A stretch of 64,000 nt of DNA, taken from positions 62,001-126,000 of the forward strand of contig JAHDYR010000013.1 of the NCBI GenBank assembly GCA_019828565.1, read 5' to 3'. Position 1 is the stretch's first letter; the number at the start of each line of letters is the position of its first letter. The notes beneath the pieces were generated by a model that saw nothing but the letters and a program-made list of their open reading frames with translations, was not told the DNA's origin and made no database searches. Below, piece after piece: positions 47,737 through 58,028 of the stretch. A program made the position numbers and the translations under genes. Source of the stretch: Carpediemonas membranifera (Eukaryota; Fornicata).

Positions 47737-49482
47737 ATGCCAACCAGTTCAACAAGTCAAGGTTGTTTAAGCACGGTTGCTTCAACAGCCGGTCCAAATA
47801 GCAATGGAAGCGTTCTCTATCGCTTTCTTTCCAAGGTTGAGAAGCTAGCCGTCTTTCAGCTTCATACCGAGCTCTACGCGGTCATTATAGCCATTCCCTC
47901 TATCCTATGGTGCGCGTTCCAGGCTCTTTCACAGCGTCAAATCTTCAATACCGAAGGTTTTGAGACATGGCCGGTTCGAGACATCGTGTTCTATACCATC
48001 GACAGCGTGTGCATCAACGCCTGGGTACTACCCTACTGCTACGTCCCCATCCTACTCGCATACTGGAATAAGAAGGCCGCCCTCATCGGAATCGGGCTCG
48101 CTGCCTTCGACACGATCGTCATCATCTGGTCGTCCCTGGCTTCGTCCTTTCTCCGTCGCTGGGTCCCCCTCGACATCCTACTCGTGCCCCTGTACCTCGG
48201 AGCATTCGTATTCATCGCGTACCTCGCCATCTCATCGCACGTTGCGAAGCTCCTCAAGGCTTGGAAGATTATATTCTGGTATGTCCCATTCGTCATCTGT
48301 CTCTTCTTGATTGACCTCGTCATCCTCAGTCTGTACTTCTCCCAGGACGTCTCGGACACGTCTACCTCGGCCGTGCTTCGTCGGGTTATCGTGCGAGTCT
48401 TCGTTGTGCCAGCATTCACCTTAATTTTCACATTTACGGCACGCACTGTCGCCATCTACATGGATAATGTCCCCAACAACCAGCGCCTCGCCCTCACTGT
48501 CAACTCTACGGCCTTCCGGTCGATGATTGGGCGAATCCTCACGGCCAACACGTCCTCCTACGCCGAGACCCTCCTTATGCTCGTATTGACACTATTCTCG
48601 GATACACTACTCCGAGTAACGTCCATGTGGCGTGATATCATCTTCATTCGTGCCCTGTACTACGTTTTCATCTGGCCGGTCAAGACAATCATGCGTCTAA
48701 TCATGCGCAAGGATGGGAAGAAGCCGGAAGCCGAGCCCGAGGACTTGGCCCATGCCCACCCAAACGACGCACCGCACCATCCACCGCACCATGACGGCGA
48801 TGACGACATCCTGACGATGACCCCGATGCACCACTACCCTCCTGCCATCGCCGAGGAGGTTGAGTCAGGCGACGGGTCGAGCGACTTCGAGGAGGCCCCC
48901 GGGTTCGACGTGGCGGACGAAATCCCGTCACCCATGGTCGACATCGTTGCCTCGCGGTTCCTCAGCCAGAACGACATTGAAAGTGGACGGGGCCGCAGTG
49001 TTTCATTCAGCCAGCAGAGCAAGGAGGGGATCCGATTCTTTGATGATCTCAAGCAGAATGAGATTGCGATGAGTCGCAAGGTCAATCTGAAGCAGCTGTA
49101 CACCGGCTTCATCACTAATGTTAGTACCCAACCCAACCCATCATTTACCCAGGAATCAATCATGGACTCAAGCTGCATCATCTCTGTCACAGTCATGACT
49201 TTTTCGTACCATCTGTTGTACAACAGCGATACCCAGAACGAGCTAGTGAGAGCCTCTATCGTCTGCGCCATGCAAGTCATCTTCGCATTCCTGACCGACG
49301 CACTCACCATCGTGCTCTGGTCATCACCCCAGCTGCTGAGAAACCGTAAGCCGCTGTTTGTCGCAGTCTGGAACCACAAAGCCCATAATATGCTGATCCA
49401 CCTGTTCTGTGCCAACTGGAGCGCGGTGTTGTTCTTCACATATCGCGTGTTCCTTGCAATGAGCGGGAAGTGGCATCAATGA
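47737..49482 (+). CDS. Polytopic membrane protein, unknown
   Basis: 581 residues with about ten hydrophobic segments, clustered at residues 35-330 and again at 480-575. They are separated by a cytosolic-type loop rich in His/Pro/Asp (about 335-470: repeated PHHPPHHD and acidic stretches). No transporter or channel signature is recognised. Lying between the two fibrillarin copies, it is the only gene in the 2.8-kb spacer. I use ATG 47737; an ATG at 47620 would add 39 residues. TGTAAAC is at 49570. Confidence 0.65.
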   Translation: MPTSSTSQGCLSTVASTAGPNSNGSVLYRFLSKVEKLAVFQLHTELYAVIIAIPSILWCAFQALSQRQIFNTEGFETWPVRDIVFYTIDSVCINAWVLPYCYVPILLAYWNKKAALIGIGLAAFDTIVIIWSSLASSFLRRWVPLDILLVPLYLGAFVFIAYLAISSHVAKLLKAWKIIFWYVPFVICLFLIDLVILSLYFSQDVSDTSTSAVLRRVIVRVFVVPAFTLIFTFTARTVAIYMDNVPNNQRLALTVNSTAFRSMIGRILTANTSSYAETLLMLVLTLFSDTLLRVTSMWRDIIFIRALYYVFIWPVKTIMRLIMRKDGKKPEAEPEDLAHAHPNDAPHHPPHHDGDDDILTMTPMHHYPPAIAEEVESGDGSSDFEEAPGFDVADEIPSPMVDIVASRFLSQNDIESGRGRSVSFSQQSKEGIRFFDDLKQNEIAMSRKVNLKQLYTGFITNVSTQPNPSFTQESIMDSSCIISVTVMTFSYHLLYNSDTQNELVRASIVCAMQVIFAFLTDALTIVLWSSPQLLRNRKPLFVAVWNHKAHNMLIHLFCANWSAVLFFTYRVFLAMSGKWHQ

Positions 49483-49738
49483 TGCCAAGGTGGATGGAAG
49501 ACCCGCGGGTGTGACAGTTGGTCTGTGGTTGGCTTCTCTTATATGATGGGCGACTGATAGTGGGCCATATGTAAACGGGTAGAGCCTAGTCCAACGGGAA
49601 TTATGGTCGACACTAGCTTATGAGAATATGCGTGTCATCATGTCACGCTAGATGCGCAGTCAGACGAAGTCGACGCTTGCTCCTATGCGAGCAGACTCTG
49701 TCGATCTATCCCTCTTGCAGTGTACACCAGCGGGTATC
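49483..49738 (+). other. Spacer between membrane protein and fibrillarin copy 2
   Basis: 256 bases; no gene. The last ~30 bases (GCAGTGTACACCAGCGGGTATC) are similar but not identical to the sequence before copy 1, so the duplicated block once extended further and has begun to diverge there. Confidence 0.5.
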
Positions 49739-50830
49739 TTCTGGCATGTGTGTAGTTTGTGCACCGTGTTATGACACTGAGTACAACGGCCGCAGACGCC
49801 GCGGCAACTAGTAAGGGCCTGGCTCGACGACGTCTAAAAGTGCGTCGTTTTTTTCGTGAAAAAAAGTTGCAACGAAGAACATGGGTTTCCAGCCTCGTGG
49901 TGGTTCTCGCGGCGGTAGCCGCGGCGGTTCTCGTGGTAGAGGCGGTTTCTCGAACGGTGGTGGCCCCCGCGGCCGCGGTGGCCGTGGTGGCGCTCCCCGT
50001 GGACGTGGCGGCGCGCCGCGCGGTCGTGGTGCGCCCCGTGGTGGCCGTGGCGGCCGTGGTGGTGCCCGCGGGCCCCCCGGCAAGCCCGGCCGCGTCATGG
50101 TCGAGCAGCACGAGCGCCATCCCGGCGTGTTCATCATCCGCTCCACTTCGGATTACCTTGCGACAAAGAACCTCGCGCCCGGCGTGTCTGTGTACTCCGA
50201 GAAGCGCTTCCAGGTGGACGAGACGGACAAGAGCCTCGAGTACCGTGAGTGGAACCCCTTCCGCTCCAAGCTCGGCGCCTCGATCGTCAACGGCATCGCC
50301 GACATCTACATGCGCCCCGGCTGCAAGGTCCTGTACCTCGGCGCCGCGTCTGGCACCACTGTTTCCCACGTTTCCGATCTCGTCGGCCCTGCTGGCCGCG
50401 TGTACGCCGTGGAGTTCTCGCACAGGTCCGGCCGTGACCTTCTCGAGGTCGCCAAGAAGCGCCCGAACATCGTGCCCATCATTGAGGATGCCCGGCACCC
50501 CCACAAGTACCGTATGATGGTGCCCATGGTCGACGTGATCTTCTCTGACGTAGCCCAGCCAGACCAGTCCCGTATCGTCGCCCACAACGCCGAGAACTTC
50601 CTCAAGAACAACGGCGGCTTCATCATCTCGATCAAGGCCTCCTGCGTGGATTCAACGCTCGACCCCTCCGTCGTCTTCGCGTCGGAAACCGAGGTGCTGA
50701 AGCAGAACGACTTCGTCCCCAAGGCGAAGACCACGCTCGAGCCCTACGAGAAGAACCACGCCTGTATCTCGGGCCTGTATAGAGTCACCAACTAAGCGAG
50801 GAAGCAGATGTAAACGCGGATTTTTTCATC
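49739..50830 (+). repeat. 1092-bp duplication, copy 2
   Basis: Partner of 45866-46957, direct orientation, offset 3873 throughout with no length difference. Confidence 0.93.
49881..50795 (+). CDS. FBL: Fibrillarin (copy 2)
   Basis: Same 304-residue product as copy 1; all three forward and reverse readings agree across the block, so the DNA is essentially identical. Both copies keep promoter element, start and poly(A)-like signal, so both are likely expressed. Either the duplication is very recent or conversion keeps the copies the same. Confidence 0.97.
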   Translation: MGFQPRGGSRGGSRGGSRGRGGFSNGGGPRGRGGRGGAPRGRGGAPRGRGAPRGGRGGRGGARGPPGKPGRVMVEQHERHPGVFIIRSTSDYLATKNLAPGVSVYSEKRFQVDETDKSLEYREWNPFRSKLGASIVNGIADIYMRPGCKVLYLGAASGTTVSHVSDLVGPAGRVYAVEFSHRSGRDLLEVAKKRPNIVPIIEDARHPHKYRMMVPMVDVIFSDVAQPDQSRIVAHNAENFLKNNGGFIISIKASCVDSTLDPSVVFASETEVLKQNDFVPKAKTTLEPYEKNHACISGLYRVTN

Positions 50831-50980
50831 GAGATGTGTTGGCTTGCTGGTAACGACGGTGAATCAGGTTGAGTTGTGATAGGACAGAGATGTTAAGGTG
50901 AAGGATGTTGTCCGACGCGACTTCAGGTTGAGTGGTTCTCCACTAAATTACGCGAAGATTAAATTCTTTCAGTGACGTGA

Positions 50981-52177
50981 ATGGGAGAAACAACGCCTGT
51001 ATACCGAACGAGGACTTCTAAAGCGAAACGCAAGGAAGAACCAAGTAATCTAACCATTCTCCCCGATTTATGTCTTGAGAACTTCGAGCTTATCCGCCTT
51101 TTAGGCAAGGGAGACGTCGGACGAGTCTATATTGCTCGCCATAAGCCTACAGGACGCATAGTCTCGCTTAAGATCTTCAATCGTGAAGAAATGGTAAGAC
51201 GGAACAAGCTCCAGCGCATCTACACCGAGCGCGAGATCCTGGCAACGGCGAAGCACCCCTTCATCGTGACCTGCCACGGCTCTTTCAGCGATGCCGACAA
51301 CATATATGTCACGATGGACTTCTGCCAGGGCGGTGAGTTCTTCTACTACCTTCATTCGAAGATGAATGACCTCAAGGAGGACCAAATAAGAACTATCGTC
51401 TGCGAAATCATCCTCGCCATCGAATACCTCCACTCCCTTGGTGTGATCTACCGTGATCTGAAGCCCGAGAACATCCTGATACACGAGTCCGGCCATATCC
51501 GCATCGCAGACTTCGATCTCTCCAAACGGAGCACGACATGTGCCAGATCCCCCGTCAAGGTCTCAGATTCGACAAAGATGAGCCTCAAGTTCTCCTGGCG
51601 CGACAGGTCTCTCTTTAGCTCGCACGACTACGTGGTCGGCACGAACCTCGATCTCGTCGCCCAGTCTTTCGTCGGCACAGAAGAGTATCTTGCTCCCGAA
51701 GTCATCACCGGCCCCGACTACACCATGGCCGTCGACTGGTGGACGCTGGGCGTGCTGACGTATGAGATGTTCTACGGCTTCACGCCATTTAGGGGCTCAA
51801 CAGCCAATGTGACGTTCGCGAACATTGTCAGGCGCCCCGCAACTTTCCCATCAAAGCCGAAGGTGAAGATGTCGGCTAACGCCAAGGCTTTCATCCAGGC
51901 ACTTCTTGAGCCAGACGCTAACCACCGCCTGGGCGCCGTCTTTGGGGCAAGCGAGGTGAAGCAGCACAAGTGGTTCAAGGGCTTCCAGTGGTCTCTCATC
52001 CCGAAGGACCCGCCCATCCATTTGTCTCTCCACGAGGACGTTGACGGCGTCCCCGACCTGTCCTACTTCCCCCGGCTCAGCGAGCTTGACTCGGACGCTG
52101 AGGACGACGACGAGGTGGAGGTGCTGGGGCAAGCGAGCGTACCAGTGCCGCCACAGTCGGCCCAGGGGCTGGATTGA
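50981..52177 (+). CDS. AGC-family Ser/Thr kinase, AGCVIII/NRC-2 type (DFD motif)
   Basis: 398 residues. Kinase domain about 33-345: GKGDVG P-loop, VSLKIF with the ATP-binding Lys, YRDLKPEN catalytic loop, then DFD (IADFDLSK) instead of DFG. It continues with an insertion of about 45 residues before VGTEEYLAPEVI, and AVDWWTLGVL. The DFD motif plus an insertion before the GTEEYLAPE loop is the hallmark of plant AGCVIII and fungal NRC-2-like kinases, which act in polarity and lipid-linked signalling, often downstream of PDK1. The C-terminal tail is acidic and lacks a clear hydrophobic FxxF motif. Confidence 0.88.
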   Translation: MGETTPVYRTRTSKAKRKEEPSNLTILPDLCLENFELIRLLGKGDVGRVYIARHKPTGRIVSLKIFNREEMVRRNKLQRIYTEREILATAKHPFIVTCHGSFSDADNIYVTMDFCQGGEFFYYLHSKMNDLKEDQIRTIVCEIILAIEYLHSLGVIYRDLKPENILIHESGHIRIADFDLSKRSTTCARSPVKVSDSTKMSLKFSWRDRSLFSSHDYVVGTNLDLVAQSFVGTEEYLAPEVITGPDYTMAVDWWTLGVLTYEMFYGFTPFRGSTANVTFANIVRRPATFPSKPKVKMSANAKAFIQALLEPDANHRLGAVFGASEVKQHKWFKGFQWSLIPKDPPIHLSLHEDVDGVPDLSYFPRLSELDSDAEDDDEVEVLGQASVPVPPQSAQGLD

Positions 52178-52768
52178 GCGTTGGCAGCCCACAGTGGCGG
52201 CATGGGATTAGATATGGACACAGGCCATGCTGTTTCATGATAAAGAACGGCGATCAGTAAGATCCCAGGGCTATCCATAGGAATGGTTGGGGGCCTGTGG
52301 GATCGGCAGCATCACTGTGGGCTGCCGTTGAATATGGAGGAATGCCAGCAGTCGCTCGTAGGCGACCAAGCAGTCAGAAAATGTAAAGCTCGTCCCGTTT
52401 AGGCCAGGTAAGATACTCCATGGTGGTGACGGCGGATGCCGAACCATAAATCTTCAGATTCACTTTCCATTTGGCAGATAATCAAGGGGGTTTGCCAGCA
52501 TGTGGCAATACGAGCCGGATTTGTATGTTTCATGGCGTTATTGAGTGGGCTGTCCAGACAGAGCCTGGGCCAGTTCGGGGTGACTCATTTTGACCACATC
52601 GTCATCGACCACATCGGGATCGACGGTAAATTATGGGCCAAGAATGGTTCGGGCAGCACAGTACACCCACATAAAGGTCGGTCGCAGTTGTCTCATTTTG
52701 AGATTGGTCTCGGTCTCTCCTTGCCGCGATCCCGCACTTTTCCAAGACAATTCTTATCTCGAGCGAGA
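52178..52768 (+). other. Intergenic, about 590 bases
   Basis: No RNA or repeat seen. From 52436 an ATG frame runs in phase into the next gene and would add 111 residues before its signal peptide; composition and the signal peptide argue against it. Confidence 0.4.
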
Positions 52769-53243
52769 ATGAAGGCTGCTTTCTATCTTGCCATCATTTG
52801 TTCTCTCCTTGTGGTTGCCTATGCAGATACACACTGCCTCGGCACCCCCGGGAGCTGCACGGAGCTCACAGACTCCACTGAGTGCCACGGTCTCCTTGGC
52901 TGCACCTGGTATCCCCATTTCGACTACTGCTCAGGCACTGCCTACAAGTGCGACCAATTCCTTGCTGCTGGTTTGTATTTCTGCCTTTCCAAACGCTCAC
53001 ATAGACACATGCGGCCAGCAAGGCGATTGCTACTGGGATGCCGGGAGCCACAGCGGTGGTGATAGCATCTTCAGCCACATCAGCGGCGTAGGCATTGCGG
53101 TGACCCTCATCATGCTCTGCTGCATCCTGCCCATCGTTGTTATCGCTGGTGTTGGCGCCGTCGCCGGGCTTGGTGCCCTTGGCGCCTTTGTCATCTACAA
53201 CAAGTCGCAGGCGGCTGCCGCTGGTACCTACACGGAGCTCTAA
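52769..53243 (+). CDS. Cys-rich type I membrane protein, one 34-nt intron
   Basis: Exons 52769-52970 and 53005-53243 give 146 residues. Signal peptide (MKAAFYLAIICSLLVVAYA), a Cys-rich ectodomain of about 70 residues with ten cysteines (CLGTPGSC, ECHGLLGC, YCSGTAYKC, CGQQGDC), a membrane span (about 98-128, Ile/Val/Gly-rich) and a short cytosolic tail. The Cys spacing recalls small PSI/EGF-like folds but no family is assigned. Only splicing connects the ectodomain to the anchor. Confidence 0.75.
52971..53004 (+). other. Spliceosomal intron, 34 nt
   Basis: Begins GTTTGT and ends CTCACATAG; joins G to AC, forming an Asp codon before TCGQQGDC. Confidence 0.82.
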
Positions 53244-53457
53244 GTGGGAGTAGCTGGTTAGTAAACAAACCTCAGTACACTTGAGTTGAAAGACCCAATC
53301 AGTGTCGATAACTAAGCCCTGCTGGAAGCTCGCCGTGCTCTGGCAGTGGCGGGGCTGACGCTCTACAGGCAGTCTCCTCGGAAGGAAGAGCAAGACAGCC
53401 GTCTTCCGCGCAGTTTATGTTGGTAAACTGCGAAATCGCGACGTTTGCATTTTCTGG

Positions 53458-54660
53458 ATGCAGAGAGCAAGTTCAGGCTCAGTAGTGCCACCACAAGGCT
53501 ATTTTGATGATGAAGAATACGGTGAAACACCACAATTCCAGTCACCTCAGCAGAACCTCGATGAAGCAGCACAGAACTTGAAATCCATGTTAGAAGGCAT
53601 CGATATGAGCGCAATTAAGGACAAGGAAACACTTAGACGTCTTACGAATCAAATTTCTGGCTTTATCGAGACATATGTCGCCTCGAACGGCGACGACATT
53701 CCGAACGGAGGCACCACCGACGTCATCGCGCAACATCTCTCAGGCCTGATGAGCATGCTTGAGACCGGGTCTCCCGCCATGCCCCAGCAGTCCTTCCCGT
53801 CGCCGCAGTCATCGCCATTCAAGTCCCCCCTGCGGCACATGCGGTCCCCACTCAAGCCGAACACACCGCCGCCCAAGACAACCCGCGCCGCCGAGTTGAG
53901 GACGAGCCTGGTCAACGAGAGCCTGGAGAAGAAGCGCCAGGCTGAGGCCCGTGAGGAGCGGATCACTGAGGGCCGCACGATCACCCCTGGAGCAGAGACG
54001 GATCTACTGGACCGCCTCCAGAAGTGGGGGGAGAACCACGAACACAAGATGAAGATTGCGGTGCAGCAGAAGGAGCAGCAGGAAGCGCTTCGAGTCCCAG
54101 CCAAGCCTACGATCAACGAGAAGTCTCGGGCACTGGTCGCCAACATCCCCCGCATCGAGGACAGACAGAGAGACTTCCTCCAGACCCGGGAGCACAAGAT
54201 CGAGCAGCAGCGGAAGGCTTTACTCGCAGAGGAGCAGGCGAAGTTGCACGGGCCACACATTAACCGGAAGTCACGGCAACTTGCGGCCCACGGAACTGAC
54301 ATGGCCAAGTGGAGCGAGCAGCGGGAGAGGAACCTCGAGCGGCTGAAGAAGAAGCGGGAGGAGGAAGAGGCGTGTGAGTTCAAGCCCAAGATCTCGACCC
54401 GGTCGAAGAAGCTCGTCAGCTCCAGGTCTCAGGACAAGAGCGCGTTTGAACGGCTTACTAACTACATGCCCAAGCCAGCAGCACCCGTTGAAGCAGCACC
54501 GGGGAAGCCAGTGATCACGGACCATGCGCGGCGGTTGAAGAGGGAGACGCCGGCATGGCAGAGGTTGTACGAGACCGGGCGCCGTAAGCCGGATGCCGGG
54601 GTTACTGTGCTGGTGGAGGACCTCGAGGCGGACGAGCTCGAGGAGCTGTTCGACTTTTAG
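53458..54660 (+). CDS. Coiled-coil protein with repeated P-x-I-N-x-K-S-R motif, cytoskeletal type
   Basis: 400 residues. An N-terminal helical part (about 30-100), a Pro-rich linker with SPLR/SPLK repeats (115-145), then a long charged coiled coil. Three related motifs recur: KPTINEKSRALV, GPHINRKSRQLA and KPKISTRSKKLV. Such F/K-P-x-I-x-x-x-S-R-x-L repeats occur in protist axonemal or cytoskeletal proteins. No named family. Start ATG 53458 lies 48 bases after a GCAGTTTATG motif. Confidence 0.7.
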   Translation: MQRASSGSVVPPQGYFDDEEYGETPQFQSPQQNLDEAAQNLKSMLEGIDMSAIKDKETLRRLTNQISGFIETYVASNGDDIPNGGTTDVIAQHLSGLMSMLETGSPAMPQQSFPSPQSSPFKSPLRHMRSPLKPNTPPPKTTRAAELRTSLVNESLEKKRQAEAREERITEGRTITPGAETDLLDRLQKWGENHEHKMKIAVQQKEQQEALRVPAKPTINEKSRALVANIPRIEDRQRDFLQTREHKIEQQRKALLAEEQAKLHGPHINRKSRQLAAHGTDMAKWSEQRERNLERLKKKREEEEACEFKPKISTRSKKLVSSRSQDKSAFERLTNYMPKPAAPVEAAPGKPVITDHARRLKRETPAWQRLYETGRRKPDAGVTVLVEDLEADELEELFDF

Positions 54661-54986
54661 GGAACTGTAGTATAGCTTTCGTTTCAGCCATAAATGTGGT
54701 TACCGCTCGTTGGTCGTTGGGTCTGCCTGGTAAAGTTGCTCGAGCCATACCATCACATGCCGTGATTCGCCACCCTGTAATACTAATCCTGGCGACAATA
54801 CGGGCGTGAGGAAACATGCTCTCAGTTTTTGGTGCATTTTTGCCGACTCAACCCTGCGAGCAATTTGAGCGAGCAAACGGCCCCTGGTCTACCAATGCCC
54901 CGTGCTACACCCATACAGGGGTCAATTCATGAGTATCGCAGACCTTCTTTGGTTCCGCTTCCAAGAGTCGCGGAGTCGATGTTGCG
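54661..54986 (+). other. Intergenic, 326 bases, no gene recognised
   Basis: Contains a CCATAAATGTGG possible 3' signal for the preceding gene and the PAN2 leader. A frame from 54902 overlaps PAN2 in another phase and is a shadow. Confidence 0.4.
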
Positions 54987-57749
54987 ATGCTCGCCGCCTC
55001 ATTCCGGCCGCCTTTCCATCCGGGGATGCAGCCAAAGCAATGGTCGCAAATGGTATTCAACATACCATTTCGCAACACCTTTCAGCGCTTGCCGATGATG
55101 ACTTGCGCCGAGATCGACGAAATTGTCGGTTTGCTGTGGACTGGCTGGACGAACGGCACCGTTATCGCCCTCATGCCCGATATGAGATCGGTATATTGTC
55201 GTTTCTCTGTCGGAAACTCCGTAGTCCGCACGCTAGTCCCGGCATCGGATGGCATCTTGGTTGTAACCCAGAACGCCATCGAGCACTACTCGTTTGGAGG
55301 AGTCGGAGGTAAGTCCATCTCGTGCCCCGGGATCATAGCGTGTACGAGGATTCCAGGGACCCCCACGGTCGTCACGGCGACACTCGGCGAGCTCTGTTCC
55401 TTGATTAACACAGAAACTGGGAAGACCACGATGCGCCTACCCTCCACATACGGTGTCACCAGCCTAGCCTCGACCAGTGAGTACATACTGACAGGCCACA
55501 CCGACGGCAGGGTCACAGTTTTCCCCACAGCAAACCCGAGACCCGTGAGCGGTGCGGTCATCCACCCCGGACCCATAGGTAAGCTCGCAGTTGTCTCAGC
55601 AGCACCGCTGACGTTCGCTGCGACCGGGCAGTTCCCCCACTCGCCAGTACCCGCCCCTCTGGTCCTCATGGGGCAGCTCGTGCAGGGTCAGATCGTCGTA
55701 CTCCCACCAGTACGGACCATGGCGCCACCAGCAGGCCTGGGTAACGTTCACGACGGCCTAGCAGTGCCGTGTGTGGACGGGAGCGTCCTGGTGCTCTCCC
55801 GTCAGCAGCCGCACTCGCCCACCCTCCAGCTGCCCCCCATCATGCCCATGGTCGCCCAGGCGACTGTATCAGCATGCGGGGCCGACCTCATCGCCGTGGC
55901 GTCGCCCGTGACACCCCAGCTGATGCTCTACACAACAGGAGCCATGCGATCCCAGGTACCCACCCCCGCTGCACTCGGTGTCAAGGCTAGGCGGCCAGTA
56001 CAAGCGTCATGGGGTGTCGCTGACCCCATTCCATGCCCACTCAACCCGCTTCCCGAGAGACTTGCGCGCATGCCGCCGCCCAAGAAGGTGGGGACCAAGG
56101 CTTTGTCCCGCACTGTGTGGCGGGGGTCCGTTGGGACGTACCAGGAGCCTAGGGTCGACCGGAGCAAGCAGCCGCCGCCCCACTACAGGCTACAGCTCGC
56201 AGACTTCGACAGGGTTGCGACGGGGGCGTTTGACTTCGACGCCTCGAACCAGACGACACTTTGCGGTCTCGAACGGACTTCAGACACGGCATTCGTCAAC
56301 GCCATCCTGCAGATGCTGTACGCCATCACCCCCCTGCGCCATTCCCTGCACTCACACGGATTGTGCGACACAGAGCTCTGCTTCACCTGCGAGCTGTCCT
56401 GCGCCCTAGACGGGATGGCGACGTGCTCCCATTTCCACTGCTCAAACCTACTGAGAGCTATGCGGCTGCATCCGGCTGCTGACCAGGCAGGCTTTGGGAC
56501 GTCCCATTTCCCCCTGCCCCAGAGAGTGACCTCCTGCCTTCTATTCCTCCTCAATCATGTAGATACAGCTGTAGATTCTATATCAGATCTTCTCGGTATC
56601 CAGTATGATTCGAAGATCACATGTGCGGGATGCGGGACCGTTGTAGACAAGTCTTCGACTGTCAATTCAGTCGAGTTTGATCCTATGAACCCCACCGAGC
56701 TCTCCACGTCGATCCGGACGATCCAGCACGTCTGCCATGTATGCGGCGGTCTCAAGCAGGCAGAGGTGGTCAAGAAGGCGGCCAACCATCCGCCCTTCAT
56801 CCTCCTTACTGTCGGTGAGTGGCAGAAACGCCCTATTCAGCGGACCTTGAGCGTAGCCGGCGAGGAGTACGCCATCCTGGCTTCCGCGAGTGTCGTTCAC
56901 CAGCAGTTCCCGTCGGGCATCATCCCATCACACACCATTGCCCACGTCCTCTCGCCCGACGGCTGGGTCGCGTGTAACGACTTCACGCTCACCAAGGTCA
57001 CCGAGACCGAGGTCCTTCAGGTCGCACCCTGGCGCCAGCCATTCGCGCTGGTCTACCAGCGCCGTAGTACCGATCCTGTCAGCATGCCGTGCTCGCCTCT
57101 GGTCCCGCCCCACCCCGGGCCGGAGCTGGCCTGCATCCCAGCGGGAGCCAACCTCGGCATTGACATGGAGTTCGTCCTGATCGGTGGTGAACTTTCGCAC
57201 TTTAACTCTGATGGTGACAGAGTGATCGATAAGCTCCCGGAGACGGCCCTCGCACGTGTCACAGTGGTCAAGGAAGACGGCACTCCCATCATCGATGACA
57301 AGATCGCAGCGGTCGAGCCCGTTGTCGATTACGTGACGAGATTCTCTGGGATCGTCGCTGGGGATCTACAGGCCGGCAAGCCAGACGTACTCAGTCTCAA
57401 GCAGGTGTTCTCAAAGATCAAGACTCTCCGGGACATGGGTGTCATCTTCATCGGTCACGGACTCGATAGCGACTTCAGAGTACTCAATCTCGGAGTCAGA
57501 TCGGATCAGATTATAGATACGGTCAAGATCGCCCACCTCCCCGGCAAGCGTCGTCTGGCCCTTCGTTACCTCGCCAAGGCACTCCTCGGCCGCGACATCC
57601 AGGTCGGCAACCACGACAGTCTTGAGGACGCAGTGAGTGCGGTCGATGTGTATCACGAGATTGTGCGGTTAAGGGAAGCTGGCGAGTGGGAGAAGCGGCT
57701 TGAGCGGCTCTATGAGGACGGCCCCTCTCAGAGCTGGGGCAAGGTGTGA
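54987..57749 (+). CDS. PAN2: PAN2, catalytic subunit of the PAN2-PAN3 deadenylase
   Basis: 920 residues. An N-terminal beta-propeller (about 40-320), a linker that in other species binds PAN3, a catalytically dead USP-like domain (about 425-690, with zinc CxxC pairs CAGC and CHVC), then a DEDDh exonuclease. The last has GIDMEFV (Asp-x-Glu), GHGLDSDF (Asp), and HDSLEDA (His and Asp). All exonuclease residues are present. It trims long poly(A) tails at the start of mRNA decay in the cytoplasm. Length is within range for short protist PAN2. Start ATG 54987. Confidence 0.92.
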   Translation: MLAASFRPPFHPGMQPKQWSQMVFNIPFRNTFQRLPMMTCAEIDEIVGLLWTGWTNGTVIALMPDMRSVYCRFSVGNSVVRTLVPASDGILVVTQNAIEHYSFGGVGGKSISCPGIIACTRIPGTPTVVTATLGELCSLINTETGKTTMRLPSTYGVTSLASTSEYILTGHTDGRVTVFPTANPRPVSGAVIHPGPIGKLAVVSAAPLTFAATGQFPHSPVPAPLVLMGQLVQGQIVVLPPVRTMAPPAGLGNVHDGLAVPCVDGSVLVLSRQQPHSPTLQLPPIMPMVAQATVSACGADLIAVASPVTPQLMLYTTGAMRSQVPTPAALGVKARRPVQASWGVADPIPCPLNPLPERLARMPPPKKVGTKALSRTVWRGSVGTYQEPRVDRSKQPPPHYRLQLADFDRVATGAFDFDASNQTTLCGLERTSDTAFVNAILQMLYAITPLRHSLHSHGLCDTELCFTCELSCALDGMATCSHFHCSNLLRAMRLHPAADQAGFGTSHFPLPQRVTSCLLFLLNHVDTAVDSISDLLGIQYDSKITCAGCGTVVDKSSTVNSVEFDPMNPTELSTSIRTIQHVCHVCGGLKQAEVVKKAANHPPFILLTVGEWQKRPIQRTLSVAGEEYAILASASVVHQQFPSGIIPSHTIAHVLSPDGWVACNDFTLTKVTETEVLQVAPWRQPFALVYQRRSTDPVSMPCSPLVPPHPGPELACIPAGANLGIDMEFVLIGGELSHFNSDGDRVIDKLPETALARVTVVKEDGTPIIDDKIAAVEPVVDYVTRFSGIVAGDLQAGKPDVLSLKQVFSKIKTLRDMGVIFIGHGLDSDFRVLNLGVRSDQIIDTVKIAHLPGKRRLALRYLAKALLGRDIQVGNHDSLEDAVSAVDVYHEIVRLREAGEWEKRLERLYEDGPSQSWGKV

Positions 57750-58028
57750 AAACTTATCTGAATATGGATATACATATGTAAATGCGATAGATACCGACTA
57801 GCTACCTTATCATAGTCTGATTATGCTAATCCCCCGTTGAACGAGATCGATCGAACTCGTTGTGCTGGGTCGCTTTCCCCCAATTCAGGTCACCCAATGG
57901 TGCAATAAAGATTGCCCTGTGACAAGACATTCATGGTTGGGGAGAGGAAGCCGTCCGCGAGTTGAAGGACTGCGCCTGGGCTATCGCTGATTTGATTTAA
58001 TCATTTTGGATGGCTCAGTTGCGTGGGA

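Noticed and set aside
52436-52768. N-terminal extension of the Cys-rich membrane protein
   Set aside because: It would bury a clear signal peptide 111 residues inside the protein; the ATG at 52769 is preferred.
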